Shown in pieces: positions 13,901 through 27,408 of a stretch of 64,000 nucleotides of DNA. The translations under genes and the position numbers were made by a program. The DNA comes from Hemibagrus wyckioides (taxonomy: Eukaryota; Chordata; Actinopteri; Siluriformes; Bagridae). The notes beneath the pieces are model-generated. The model was not told the DNA's origin and ran no database searches. It worked only from the letters and a program-made list of their open reading frames with translations. Every line of letters starts with the position of its first letter. Position 1 is the first letter of the stretch. The stretch lies in assembly GCF_019097595.1 (NCBI RefSeq), contig NC_080723.1, positions 10,719,011 to 10,783,010 on the forward strand, in the 5' to 3' direction.

Positions 13901-15077
13901 GACTAAGCAAAAGAGCTAATTAGTGTTGAGATGGTTGTTAAATTGCGTAACCTGTAGAAACACAATTTACACACAGCATACACAGATTTAAAAAGTGTGT
14001 GTGTGCAAGTATGATGACTTTAACACATTGCACGAATATTGCTTAAATTAAGTGAAGTTGCCTGCCTTTGCTCACATGCACACAACATTCATTAGGCAGT
14101 TAAAAGGAAAAGATTTTGTTTGTGTTTTGGCTCTGGTAAAGATAAGTGTCAGGGCAAAGTGTGTTGGTCAGGAAGCTGAAACGAGTTCATGGGGAAGCAG
14201 GTTTCAGGAACATGAATATTTTGAACAGGTTATGTATAATCTTAGCATTTTTTCCTGATTATATAAGTCTCAAAAGCAGGACAAAAAAAAAAACCAAACA
14301 TTTATACAGTAAATTTTCTGACTGCTTCTTTCTCTTGTGTCCATGAAGTGAAATTGTTTAGCATTATTAAATAGCAGGGTTTTTTTGGTCACTATGACTT
14401 CCAATATTTCTTTTCTGATGCCTTACCAGAAAGCAGGGACTTCAGAGTACTTTACACGTTAAAAGTTTGACATTTCATTTTGTCTTAGTCAAGTACAATT
14501 TGTAGAATCTGCCTTACATGTGTAATTAATCTTTTCTAGCTGTGAGCTGCTGCATCAGAGAGTGGTGGGTTTCTCCAGTGACCCTTATCTTGTTGCTTCA
14601 GAGTCAGGTAATGCGTACGTTCTTATAATCATCATCAGTTATCTTACTTGCCATTGAGTAAGAGCCAGTATTGCCTGGTTCATAGCTTTGATTTTGGTCA
14701 TAATTTTTGGGCTTGGTTTACCAAACAAAAATATTACAGTCAAACTGACACCAGACATACTCTCTACCCCTCTGATGAATCTAACTGCATTACTTAAAAA
14801 AGATCTAGTTAAGTAGCATACTGTTGAGGATATATCCTGTAAATAAAAACTCATATGAAATCCCTCACCTCAGTTTTTGTATCTCTCTCTCCCTGCAGAC
14901 CTGCCGGATGTGGTTGTAGCTGGTGTCCTGCAGGGCTTCTTCCCCAGAGACAATAAGGTGGGCTTAAGGACATGCTCCAAGTCCAGCATTAGGCATGGTC
15001 GAAGACTTCCTTCTATCCCCACCATCGTCATAGACAGATGCAGCCTGAGCTCATTACCAGAAGCACAGACGACCTGA
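5531..15077 (+). CDS. snx22: Sorting nexin 22 (PX-domain protein), complete
   Basis: Six exons (5531-5611, 12116-12301, 12392-12495, 13294-13332, 14540-14607, 14899-15077) with GT-AG borders and closing phases give 218 aa; human SNX22 is about 193 aa. Two in-frame ATGs lie at 5531 and 5549. The second (MIEVSIPS) matches the start of mammalian SNX22 (MLEVHIPS); the first adds six residues. The PX domain covers about residues 7-125. RRQSDF (residues 44-49) corresponds to the RRYSEF phosphoinositide-contact motif, and a Pro-containing loop FPSKR and the helix LEQRRQELEDYI follow. The last exon carries LPDVVVAGVLQG, matching a distinctive SNX22 C-terminal block, then a longer basic/Ser-rich tail. 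The family binds PtdIns3P on endosomes and lacks a BAR domain. The gene ends tail-to-tail with PPIB, as in human. Confidence 0.93.
7941..8040. repeat. Compound (CT)n(CA)n(CG-CA)n microsatellite
   Basis: About 30 bases of CT are followed by alternating CA with interspersed CGCA units. The alternating purine-pyrimidine tract could adopt Z-DNA (inference). It creates spurious open frames on both strands. Confidence 0.95.
9945..10182. repeat. Dispersed repeat, family B, copy 1
   Basis: It ends with a tract that reads GGGGCCTTG, CCAACAGTGGCAGCT, then AACCCCTAACCTTCTGATCAG and a run ending in GAGCCACCA. The same order recurs at 18.3-18.48 kb. The tail vaguely resembles a tRNA-derived SINE, but I cannot name the family. 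Confidence 0.6.
12787..13026 (+). repeat. Interstitial telomere-like repeat block
   Basis: About 240 bases of degenerate TTAGGG/TTAAGGG units in SNX22 intron 3. From about 12.89 kb they settle into a higher-order unit of roughly 27 bases combining GGTTAAGGGG, TTAGGGTTC and AGGGATA, repeated about four times. It is not a chromosome end, because coding exons continue on both sides. Confidence 0.85.
13436..13652 (+). repeat. Retroelement-like dispersed repeat (GGTCGCCACAG type), copy 1
   Basis: It contains TTCGGCTGCTCCC and GGTCGCCACAG, then GGATCAT and GCCGGATGCCCTTCCTGATGC, and ends with ATCGAACCCGGGC. The head matches the 20.14-kb copy. This sequence type is very common in fish, and I believe it derives from an RTE-like retroelement. 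It lies in SNX22 intron 4. Confidence 0.6.
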
Positions 15078-15290
15078 GACATGGGAGAGGTTTCTTTTTC
15101 CAAAACTGACCAGGCTTCCTGCTTTTGGGATCTTACCTCAGAAGGGCTGGTGCTTTGATTATATGGATAAAAGCCATGAGCACTGATAAGGCTCTCTGTA
15201 AGGCAGGGATGAGGAAAGCCAATATTGTTTACATATTCTGCTTGGTTTGGAACTTGGAGTTTTAGTATCTGTCGCTAACGCACTTTCAGT
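15078..15290 (+). other. snx22: SNX22 3' flank / probable 3'UTR
   Basis: Non-coding sequence directly after the SNX22 stop. No AATAAA occurs before the dispersed repeat; AATAAA-like signals appear only near 15468 and 15728, so the transcript may end within or after that repeat. Confidence 0.4.
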
Positions 15291-15294
15291 ATGT

Positions 15295-15567
15295 ACTTTA
15301 CCCTGGTCAGGGTCACGATGGATCCGATCCTGGGAATACTGGGTGCAAGGCAGGAATACACCCTGCATGAGACACCTGTCCATCCCAGAGCACCATGCGC
15401 ACGCATACAAACACTCAGACCCATTATCCTAGCCAGTCCAACTACCAGTATGTTTTTGGAAGGTGGCAATAAACTGCAAATGTACATGAACACATGAAGT
15501 TCAGGATCAAACCCAGAACCTTGGACCTGTGAGGCTGTGATGCCACCTACTGCACCATGTGGCACCT
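15295..15567 (+). repeat. Dispersed repeat, family C, copy 1
   Basis: It contains CTGGTCAGGGTCACGATGGAT, then GGGAATACTGGGTGCAAGGC, GGAATACACCCTG and CCTGTCCATCCCAGAGCACCA, and ends GAACCTTGGACCTGTGAGGC. Related copies are at 23.45 and 37.26 kb. The open frames in it are non-functional. Confidence 0.65.
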
Positions 15568-16215
15568 ATACACTGTAATTGATTTCTGATTAATTTAACA
15601 TTCATGTGATATTGATGCAAGCTATCATGTTCTTTTATTTTAGTTTTTCTAAAATTTGACATGAGCTTGATAAATATTCAATATATAATTTATATTATAG
15701 AAATGTTTAAGATGAATTTCACCAGAATAAAATTCTTTTAAAAAAAGAGTCTTATTTAAAAAAGTAAATATAAATATGAAAACATTTTAGTCCACCACAT
15801 TACCTGTGTATTGTATCTGCAAACACATCTGACCTGCAGAGGAAACTCAAGCATTTGAAGAGATTTATATGTTTACTTTGGATATTTTAAAATATATTTT
15901 TTCCAAACGATATATAACTATACAAAATAAAAGATGGCCTGAGTTCATGGAATTAAGTAGTGGACAGAACAAGAGATCAAGAGAACATCCCTGTTGTGAC
16001 TACAGCACAGACTTGGAGGAGTTACACGACTTCCACTGGAACATCTGACTCCATGAACAGTGATTTATTAGACTCTGTTAATCCGAAACTAATCTACTTC
16101 CCTTCACATACATTTAAACCCATCTGGAATGTTGTGTCTATTTTTCCTTAAAGAAACTGAGTGTGTTCATGGTCTGTGGTGTGAAGATTAATAAGTAAGG
16201 CACACAGAGTATTTA
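15568..16215. other. SNX22-PPIB intergenic region
   Basis: AT-rich spacer between the two convergent genes. No coding block, RNA or transposon was recognised apart from short A/T runs. Confidence 0.5.
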
Positions 16216-16230
16216 ACAAAACCTGGATCC

Positions 16231-16236
16231 TTTATT
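16231..16236 (-). terminator. ppib: PPIB polyadenylation signal
   Basis: TTTATT on the plus strand is AATAAA on the minus strand. It lies about 245 bases downstream of the PPIB stop codon. Confidence 0.7.
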
Positions 16237-16478
16237 GAAGATTTGTTTACAAAAAGCAGGTGTTAAGTGGGTCAGTGTGTGACCGCATGGAATGCCTGTT
16301 TGACATGGACCCAAGGTGGACCGCTACAGATGTAGGAGTGTGAGGCGTGTTGGGTTTAAGCACCACGCACACACACACACATACATGAACACATATATAC
16401 ACCACTAAAATATTAGCGGTACAGTACACCTGCTAAAACCCCAGAACCCCAGAGTCCTGTTTCTCCCCTTAGGGTGAT

Positions 16479-19621
<3,143 letters not shown>

Positions 19622-19800
19622 AAAAGACCCAGAAAGGTACGTGTGTATGAGAGGGGTAAATGTTGCAGCTGGACACCGGAGGGGTGGAGAGTGTGGCATT
19701 CCGGGGAGGAGCCATAAGCCACCACAAACCCCGCCTCCTGTATCATGATTGGTTGGTAAATTGTGTGCTCTCTAATCACTGGCTGTGCGTGAGTGTCAAT
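19622..19800 (-). promoter_or_regulatory. ppib: PPIB promoter
   Basis: On the minus strand there is a GC box (plus-strand CCCCGCC at 19729-19735) and a CCAAT box (plus-strand ATTGG at 19748-19752), about 110 and 130 bases upstream of the ATG. I looked for a full ER-stress element (CCAAT-N9-CCACG) and did not find one. Confidence 0.5.
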
Positions 19801-20140
19801 CACAGTCAGTAACGACACACTGCTCCTTTATTGCATGCAAACTTTGCTGCTGCAGCTACAAGCCCTGAAAATATTTAGGCTCTCATGGCAGTGGCTGAAT
19901 ATATTATATTAGGCTACCAGTTATGATTCATAGCGTCAAGCCTTTATAAATAGTGGTATTATTAAGAGTATTTATTATTAAGAGTATTTAGAGAAATCTC
20001 TGTTCAATTTTCAATGCAATTTATTTGCATCTTTAGAGAAGTATATTGTTTAATGTTACTATTTATCCTTAACATTTATCCCTAAGAAAGTTCCTCCTCC
20101 AAATCTGTTACATTTATGTATATTATAGTATTGATTAGTA
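19801..20140. other. PPIB upstream intergenic stretch
   Basis: AT-rich, with a small TATTATTAAGAG duplication near 19.96 kb. No feature was recognised. Confidence 0.5.
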
Positions 20141-20332
20141 GTCTTCTTCTTCTTCTTCTTTGTCTTCTTTCGGCTTTTCCCTTCAGGGGTCGCCACAGCG
20201 AATCATCTCTCTCCACCTTTTCTCCATCTTTTGCATCCTCAACACTTGCACCCACTAACATCATATCCTCATTTATTACATCCATATACCTCCTTTTTGG
20301 CCTTCCTCTTTGCCTCCTGCCTTAATCTTAAT
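20140..20332 (+). repeat. Retroelement-like dispersed repeat (GGTCGCCACAG type), copy 2
   Basis: A CTT run leads into TTTCGGCTTTTCCCTTCAGG and GGTCGCCACAGCGAATCATC, then Pro/Ser-type C/T-rich sequence. The head is shared with the 13.44-kb copy. The family is widespread in fish. Confidence 0.6.
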
Positions 20333-21550
20333 CTTAATCTTGCTTAGCAGGGTACCAGACATGATTTATAAAATGGAAAGTGTTCCTGAATTGTGATTTG
20401 AAGCATATAGGGAAATATTCCTCTCCATTTTTTACACACAGACCCCTCTGTTTCAAAGGTTTTAGTTTGCATCCACACAGTTCACAATAAATATGGCACT
20501 ATGGTCAATTCTACCTAGTACAGTTCTTCACTCTTGTTGAATGGTTTACAGGAATATAATATTCTCTTACAATTTCCCAGAATGTTTTTTTAAACTGAAT
20601 TAATATTAGCTTGATAGTGGACATTTTCTACTGGCCAAACCAAAGAGTCAATGGCATGAGTTAGGGACCATCTTCAATGTGACACATTTGAATGATTTGT
20701 AGAGATCGCTGCCTTTTCACTCTGTGTAAAAACTGCAGCTAATAAAATAAAATGATTTACTTCATACCCTTGAAGAGATTCATGCAGCACCGTCTATAAT
20801 CTTTCCATAAATCTATCTTTGATTGATAATATATATGATTTAATCTTTATCTTCATCTCTTGGCATGTGTCAAAAGTTTTCTTTATACTTTTTATGGTAG
20901 CTTAGTAAACATAGACTCCTCTGAGTATAAAATAATCACCTGGGACAAAGATTTAGTTTAACAATAACAATCCAAAGGCATCTGAGTGCATGTGGACGAG
21001 GGGAATTTATTTCAGTGAGATTGTCCTAAGAGCTTAAAATTCTGCAGTAACATAATGCATATTTTATCATTAAACACTGCAAGCACAAAACCTTCACGTT
21101 TATGCCTTGTAGGCATATTCTATGAAGATATAACCTTATTGAGTGCAACTGCTTAATTTATGTATAGAAATACACACCAACTACTACTAAAGAGAAGCCA
21201 CATGTTTGTGAACACTTTGAGAAGTCTCTTTTTTAGAAAGCCAGTCTTGTAGGAAAGTAGAATCTGATAGTAGATGCTGTACACCGGATTGAATGAACAC
21301 ATTAGAGTTTTATGTTTTGGTGATGTACAGCTGCACTTGTAGAAACTTTTATTGTGTTGTTTTGTGATTTAATTTAGGATTCAATATGTGGACACCAATA
21401 ACGTTTTGTTGTTGTTTTAAGTGTGTAGTGATTCCTTCACTACAATTATCTTTAATCACTCGAATAGCATGAGCTTTTTCTGATTATGTGAACTGATTAT
21501 TCGCCATAGCTGTACACAACACATGGAAACACGAATAAACTAAATAAAGA
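20333..21550. other. Intergenic region
   Basis: AT-rich and without a supported feature. It ends at the CpG-rich island. Confidence 0.5.
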
Positions 21551-21554
21551 GACG

Positions 21555-21765
21555 TGAGCAGGTCCATATGGACATCCACAACTCATTCGCGATCAGTCGG
21601 ATTAAGCCTCTTCCGCATTGAGACGAAAAGCGACGCACTGCACTATGATTGACCGAGAGTTCAGTGAGCCAATCAGAGTGAACCGCGTACTGAGCAGCAG
21701 CCACACCGCGTGAGTGAACTTTTATATCACAGCGGCGCAAATACAAGCTGCGTCTAGGTTTCAAA
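21555..21765 (+). promoter_or_regulatory. Orphan CpG-rich, promoter-like island
   Basis: A short CpG-rich stretch in an AT-rich desert. It contains an inverted-CCAAT-type site GAGCCAATCAGAG (CCAAT at 21669-21673), several CGCG and GCG steps, and a TATA-like TTTATAT at about 21721-21727 followed by GCGGCGC. The order CCAAT, about 45 bases, TATA is that of a plus-strand promoter. No open frame or recognisable first exon follows. Confidence 0.35.
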
Positions 21766-22010
21766 AAAAGATATTATTATATTAATATTATATCTTTAAT
21801 CGAGTGCAAGCGATCATTAGTGATTATATTAGAGCTCACTACACTGGATTTGCTCACTGGTGGGAGTGAAAACTCATTTGACTTCTGGGAGAAACATGGA
21901 AATATCTTATGTAGTTTCTAAAGATCAGCAGTAAATGAAAAAAAGTACAATTTTACAATTTATCATCCTTTTCAAAATTCTTACCTCGGATGTCCCAGTG
22001 AATTGTTATA

Positions 22011-23036
22011 CACTATAATTGCCAAAAGTTTTAGGTCGTCTGCCTTTACTACACATGAAATTTTAATGACATCCCATTCTTAATCTGTAGGGCTTAATAT
22101 ATAGTTGGGCAGCCTTTTGCAGTTATAACAGCTTCCACAAGGTTTAGGAGTGTGTTTATGGGAATTTTTGACCATTCCTCTAAAAGCGCATTTGGGGAAT
22201 CAGGCACTGACGTTGGACAATAAGGCCTGGCTTGCAGTCTCCGCTGTAATTCATCCCAAAGGTGTTCTATCGGGTTGAGGTCAGGACTCTGTGCAGGCCA
22301 GTCAAGTTCCTCCACACCAAACTCGCTCATCCATGTCTTTATGAACCTTGCTTTGTGTACTGGTGTACAGTCATGTTGGAACAGGAAGGGGCCAAACTGT
22401 TCTCACAAAGTTGGGAGCATGAAATTGTCTAAAATGTCTTGGTATGCTGAAGCATTAAGAGTTCCTTTCCCTGGAACCAACTCCTGAAAAACAACCCCAC
22501 ACCATAATCCCCCCTCCACCAAACTTTACACTTTGCACAATGCAGTCAGGCAAGTACCATTATCCTGACAACCATCAAACCCAGACTCGTCCATCAGATT
22601 GCCAGACAGAGAAGCACGTCTCCAGAGAACGCGTCTCCACTGCTCTAGAGTCCAGTGGTGGCGTGCTGTACATCACTGCATCTGGTGCTTTGCATCACAC
22701 TTGGTGATGTAAGGAATGGATGCAGCTGCTCGGCCATGAAAACCCATTCCATGAAGCTCTCTATGCACTAATCTAAAGGCCTAAGCATGCGCTGACCCTG
22801 CTCTGTGATTTTACCTGGCCTACCACTTCGTAGCTGAGTTGCTGTTGTTCCTAGTTGCTTCCACTTTGTTATAATACCACTAACAGATGACCGTGAAATA
22901 TTTAGTAGTGAGGAAATTTCATGAATGGACTTATTGCACAGGTGACAACCTTTCACGGTACCACACTTGAATTTACTGAGCTCCTGAGAGCAAGCCATTC
23001 TTTCACAAATGTTTGTAGAAGCAGTCTGCATGCCTA
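22011..23036 (-). mobile_element. Tc1/mariner element, defective copy
   Basis: The left end CACTATAATTGCCAAAAG is a mutated form of the terminal repeat of the 27.9-kb element. The minus-strand transposase is recognisable ([35 protein letters not shown]) but broken by frameshifts, and about 80 bases are deleted near 22770 compared with the intact copy. Similarity stops after GCAGTCTGCATGCCTA at about 23036, so the right terminal repeat is missing. Confidence 0.88.
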
Positions 23037-23090
23037 AAAATAGCTGACTGAAAGGTGTAATGAACAGGTATCACGGTTGCGGCATAGTCA

Positions 23091-23220
23091 GTGATGAAAC
23101 ACCAGAAGCGGTAATATATGACTTTAATGTCATCATGGATGAAAAGAAAGAAAGGAGATGTGAGTTGGTTGATTCAGTTAATTAGCTCAGGTCTGGATAA
23201 TCATATTTTCTGTCTACACA
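23091..23220 (+). repeat. Repeat D, copy 1
   Basis: About 130 bases nearly identical to 26428-26557. The shared segment runs from GAAACACCAGAAG through GACTTTAATGTCATCATGG and GAGTTGGTTGATTCA to TTTTCTGTCTACAC. The family was not identified. Confidence 0.8.
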
Positions 23221-23451
23221 TTATTCTTTTAAAACAAAGAGAAAATACAAAAGTACACACAAATGCACAGTGAGTGTTGCACTGCAAAGTTTATTACTAT
23301 TACTGGCAACCTATGACTTGAACCAAACCATATATGACTGGATTGCATTTATCTTATCTATCTATATTACTTTTAGATTACTTTATAAATAAGAAATAAT
23401 TACAGAGTAATTATTTCTTATTTATAAAGTAATATATATATATTTAATTTC

Positions 23452-23632
23452 ATTGTCTGTACCACTTATCTGATCTATCCTCAGGTCACAGAAAGCCTGT
23501 GCCTATCTCAGGCGTCAAGGTAGGATACACCCTGGACAGAGTGCTAACCCATCACAGGGCACACACATGCTCCACACACAGTGAGCAGGAGGTGAACATG
23601 CTAACCACTAAGCCATCATGCCACCTATATAG
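23452..23632 (+). repeat. Dispersed repeat, family C, copy 2
   Basis: It holds CTCAGGTCACAGAAAGCC, AGGATACACCCTGGACAG, AACCCATCACAGGGCACACAC and CTAACCACTAAGCCA. It is a diverged relative of the 15.3-kb repeat. Confidence 0.5.
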
Positions 23633-23774
23633 TCAGTATGCTACTGAAATGTGTCCTGGGGCGCCAATATTTTTGTCTATGGAACTGTCTCTATGTGAAA
23701 TGTAAATCTTTCTCCAGCCAGTTTCTTTCCTCAAGCCATCAGGCTCCTCAACACCCGGGACTGAACTGTACTAA

Positions 23775-23775
23775 A

Positions 23776-23818
<43 letters not shown>

Positions 23819-23890
23819 AGGACTGAACTGTACATAACTCTCTGTCTCTCACACACGCATACACACACACACTCTCTCTCTCTCACCTGT
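23775..23890. repeat. Duplicated CT/CA microsatellite
   Basis: The phrase GGACTGAACTGTAC followed by CT and CA runs occurs twice, at about 23758 and 23819. Confidence 0.85.
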
Positions 23891-23904
23891 GTGGACACAC
23901 ACAC

Positions 23905-24415
23905 TCATACACATAATTGTTCGATACTTATTGCACTACCTCAGCCCCTGTGTTTTTCATCTGCTGCTATATTTATATTTATGTTTATTTCTATTTTGCA
24001 CTACCTCAACTGCTGCTATATTGTATTTTTGCACAATACATGTTGTCAGGCCCCAATGTTCATCATCATCTCATTTTATTACATTTCATTTACATTTCAT
24101 TGCATTTCATTTCATTCTTTTTCTTTTTTTCGGTGCTAAGTGTCCTGTATTTTTGTGTTGTCTTTTTTTTTGTATTTATTATTTTTGCACTGTCTTGTCA
24201 TTGCTTTGTTTGCACCTAACTGCACACTTTACACTTTATGTGGCTTGGACAAACTTTTGGTCCAAGCTTTGTGTTGTTCTTGTGTTTGATCTTTATGTTG
24301 TATGTTTATGTAGCACCAGGTCCTGGAGAAACGTTGTTTTATTTCACTATGTACTGCGTCAGCTATATGTGGTTGAAATGACAATAAAGCTTCTTGAATC
24401 TTGAATCTTGAATTG
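23905..24415 (+). mobile_element. LINE-type 3' tail
   Basis: It contains GGTCCTGGAGAAACG, TTTCACTATGTACTGC and GGTTGAAATGACAATAAAGC, followed by three TTGAATC units. This is the usual 3' end of a fish non-LTR retrotransposon with a short tandem tail. No reverse-transcriptase coding sequence remains. The 171-codon open frame here is composition-driven. Confidence 0.65.
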
Positions 24416-24417
24416 AA

Positions 24418-25199
24418 ATCAGGAAGAAAAGCCTAACTGGAGACTTGAAAACATCATGAATAAAGGGTTTGAGATATAGGACATTCAGTTGTCCTTTGAG
24501 GCACCAGACAGCAAAGAACACTACAAGTACTTCATGGTCAGTTTCAGTGACACTGTCACTTCACAAAGGAGTGTAAAACAGTACAGGTGTGTCCTGTATG
24601 TTTTTTGGACCATGAGACATAAAGGACTGTAATGACTCCAAAAAGGAGAAAAAAAAAGCTGGTGGAGGAAACTCTGGTGGTGTTTTAAGAAAGAAAATAA
24701 GTCATCTAAGACAGAGGAAGCTGGTGAGTGGACACAGGAGTGCAGTAAAACACTACAAATCAACAAATATTACGGTATATCTGTAGGCAGTGTATATTTG
24801 GATGACTGTTAATATGTATTTATGTTACAAATACAGGACCAACAGTGATAGTGGATGGAGATGGTCTTTCTGAAGAGAGATTCAATGTGGCCCAGGAGGA
24901 AATGATCAACCTCCCTCAGAGTAAATGATGGAAAAAATCTTTAGATGTAACAGTAAACAGAAAACAGGTTACTAAAGTAATAATAATAATTATAATGTTA
25001 TTTGATTTTTATCTGGACAGCAGCTGTGACAGTGGATATTAAAGCCAAGGTGAAGCCTCAGAAACTTCTGAAGGACACCGTGCAGCAGAGGTCTGCTCAG
25101 ATAGCTACAGAGATGACTGTGTTTCAGCCGAGGAAGAACACCTACTGGATCTCATTTAAAAGAGTACAAACATCTGCCCCTTCACGTTTCCACCAATGA
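24418..25199 (+). pseudogene. Unassigned multi-exon gene fragment with in-frame stop
   Basis: Four coding-like blocks with consistent splice phases: about 24418-24586 (GT at 24587), about 24626-24723 (GTGAGT follows), about 24838-24923 (GTAAAT follows) and 25021-25199 (stop). The first block contains a TAG at 24477-24479 between two good coding stretches (PNWRLENIMNKG and IQLSFEAPDSKEHYKYF), unless an intron ends there. The second block is Lys/Trp-rich, the third reads VIVDGDGLSEERFN and the last TVDIKAKVKPQKLL. I do not recognise the family. It begins right after a LINE tail and no upstream exons are seen, so a decayed or captured gene fragment is likeliest; a short lineage-specific gene is possible. 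Confidence 0.45.
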
Positions 25200-25516
25200 A
25201 ACCCTAAACTTGCAATATTTATGTTGGCTTGAAAAATTCTGTTTTGCTTAATATACTTATTGTTGTTATTATTATTATTAGACAAATAAATATGTTGTTG
25301 TTATGATGTGACTTTCGTTTTTTCCGTAGAGGAAGATTGAAAATCCCAAAAATTCCCATAGACTTAGAATCCTGAAAAAAAACTGACAGACGCAGCGTGG
25401 GCAGAGCTGAGAGACCCCTCTCCTCTTCCTTTCATAGAGCACAGTAACTGTACAGGACACTCTCCATTCATTTACCTCGCCACTCCACACTATCTATACA
25501 CTCACCTGCAAAAGTA

Positions 25517-25517
25517 T

Positions 25518-25597
<80 letters not shown>

Positions 25598-25598
25598 C
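25517..25598. repeat. (TCTG)n(TCTA)n tetranucleotide microsatellite
   Basis: About 7 TCTG units are followed by about 12 TCTA units. It adjoins the tandem repeat array that follows. Confidence 0.97.
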
Positions 25599-25637
25599 AT
25601 CCAATATTAAGTGAAATCACAAAGTTACTGAAATATA

Positions 25638-26045
25638 GACATGTGACATGTCCAAACACTCAGCACAGTGAGGGGAACTGGGTTACGGGTATACTGATGA
25701 CGTCACATGCACCCAACCCCCAAAATATGTAGAAAGTACAAACTTAAGCAACATACACGTGACATATACAAACGCTCAGCACAATGAGGGGAACTTTGTG
25801 ACGTGTTTTCTGGTGATGTCACATGCACGTTGACCCCAAAAATAAACGAAATCGCAAAATTACCCCAACATACACGTGACATATCAAAACGTTCAGCACG
25901 AGGGGAACCGCGTGACGTGTATCCTGGTGACGTCACTTGGCGTCATGTGCGCGCCACACCCCAAAATTAGCAAAACCACAAAACTACCACAACATACACG
26001 TGACATATCAAAGCACTTAGCACATTGTGGGGAACTGCGTGACAT
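25638..26045 (+). repeat. Tandem repeat, about 3.5 units of 112-122 bases, with CRE palindromes
   Basis: Unit starts ACATRYACGTGACATRT recur at about 25640, 25752, 25869 and 25991. Each unit has CAGCACANTGAGGGGAAC, a GTGACGTGT-like segment, then TGACGTCA or a variant and CCCCAAAA. Perfect TGACGTCA lies at 25698-25705 and 25928-25935. The open frames here come from the repeat. Confidence 0.85.
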
Positions 26046-26261
26046 ATCAACTTGCTTCCAAAAGTATTGGCACCCTATCTCTCCACTTGCCTCCAGATGG
26101 ATCAGCACCCTATCTATCTACACTCCACCAAATGTATTGGCACCCAATCTGTCCATTCACCTCCAAAAAGCATCGGACGTTACGACTACTTGCTTCATCA
26201 AGCCAACATCAAAGTTTGTCCTGACGAACTTTAATAATCTAGTTTACAATAAGGTTAGCCT

Positions 26262-26557
26262 CGAACAGGGGCATAATTTCCACTGGGGACAGGGGGGACA
26301 TGTCCCCTCCACACTTTAAAATTGGTTTGTTATGATTTTTTAACTGCATGCCATCATCGCCACAGAGGAGCAGGACCGAGCAGGACACAGAAAGTCTGCC
26401 TGTGTCAAAGCGCGCATTTGCATCTAGGAATGAAACACCAGAAGTGGTAGTATATGACTTTAATGTCATCATGGATGAAAAGAAAGAAAGGAGATGTGAG
26501 TTGGTTGATTCAATAAATAAGCTAAGGTCAGGATAATCATATTTTCTGTCTACACCT
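26262..26557 (+). repeat. Repeat D, copy 2, with GGGGACATGTCCCC palindrome
   Basis: Bases 26428-26557 match copy 1 at 23.09 kb. Upstream, GGGGGGACATGTCCCC is a near-perfect palindrome. The 62-codon open frame 26348-26536 crosses the repeat. A link to a hAT-like DNA transposon is a guess from memory. Confidence 0.55.
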
Positions 26558-27408
26558 GTTGATGTTAGCCTAACATTGGCTGAGCTAACGTTAATATACA
26601 CTGTTGTTGCTAGATAACTTCAGACATTAGAACATTCTGTGTAGCATGAAAACATGTTCACTTTAAACCGTGCATTTTCTGTCTGGCAAGCAGACTCTGG
26701 ATGCTAGTTTAATGTTAGTTTCAATATGATCAGAACTCAGTCACTGATTTTGATTTGTTGGTGATAAAAGGGAAGAAGTCTACATGATAAGTAGTGAATA
26801 CAGTTTGAATATTATCAAATTAAATGCTCTTCTTGTAAAAGCTGAAGTGTGTGTTTAGATGTTTAGAATATTTTGTTAACGTGGTCACATCATCACATGG
26901 GAGTGGTTTCATATTATTTGCCTGCTCAATTGTGTAGTGGGAGAGAGAAACAAGTATCAGGCCCTGATATTTTTTTGGTTGACTGTTTCCATATCGTTTT
27001 AGTTGTGATGAACTTTTGTTTTTTTTATTTGTGTCATATCAGTGTTTCATATCAGAGGACAGATGAGGTGAAGAGGCTTCAAGACAGGCAGTGGTTCAAC
27101 ACACAGTTCATAAAAGCTTTTTGCTTTTTCTATTCTAAACACCTGCAGTTTGGTGGAGGTGTGACAGATGTGATTTATTTTACATTTTCAGGTACAGAGG
27201 TTAGTTTGAAATGAAAGTTTGTAATGAAAGTTTGTTTAACAGAGGAAATTATGTCTCACATTATTTAAATTTTATTCACACAAAACATTAAAAATGGTGA
27301 ACATTTTTGACTTTATAAAATGATTCAAGTCTTGGTGGTTGACCCTTATTAAACAAATAAGTAAGACATCTTTTAATATACATAGTTTAGTAGCCTACTA
27401 TTCTTTTT
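26558..27408. other. Intergenic region before the LINE
   Basis: AT-rich with one open frame (26873-27214, 113 codons) that has no recognisable protein features. Nothing is supported. Confidence 0.4.

Noticed and set aside
19622..19800. ER-stress response element in the PPIB promoter
   Set aside because: The CCAAT box is present but no CCACG lies nine bases downstream.
23889..24404. 171-codon plus-strand open frame
   Set aside because: It lies in the T-rich 3' tail of a LINE; the Phe/Leu/Cys-rich product reflects composition, not a membrane protein.
25517..26045. CRISPR-like array
   Set aside because: Repeats are head-to-tail without unique spacers, in a vertebrate genome.
25876..26319. 147-codon plus-strand open frame
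   Set aside because: It is produced by the CRE-containing tandem repeat; the repeated HTRDISKH-type phrases are repeat units.
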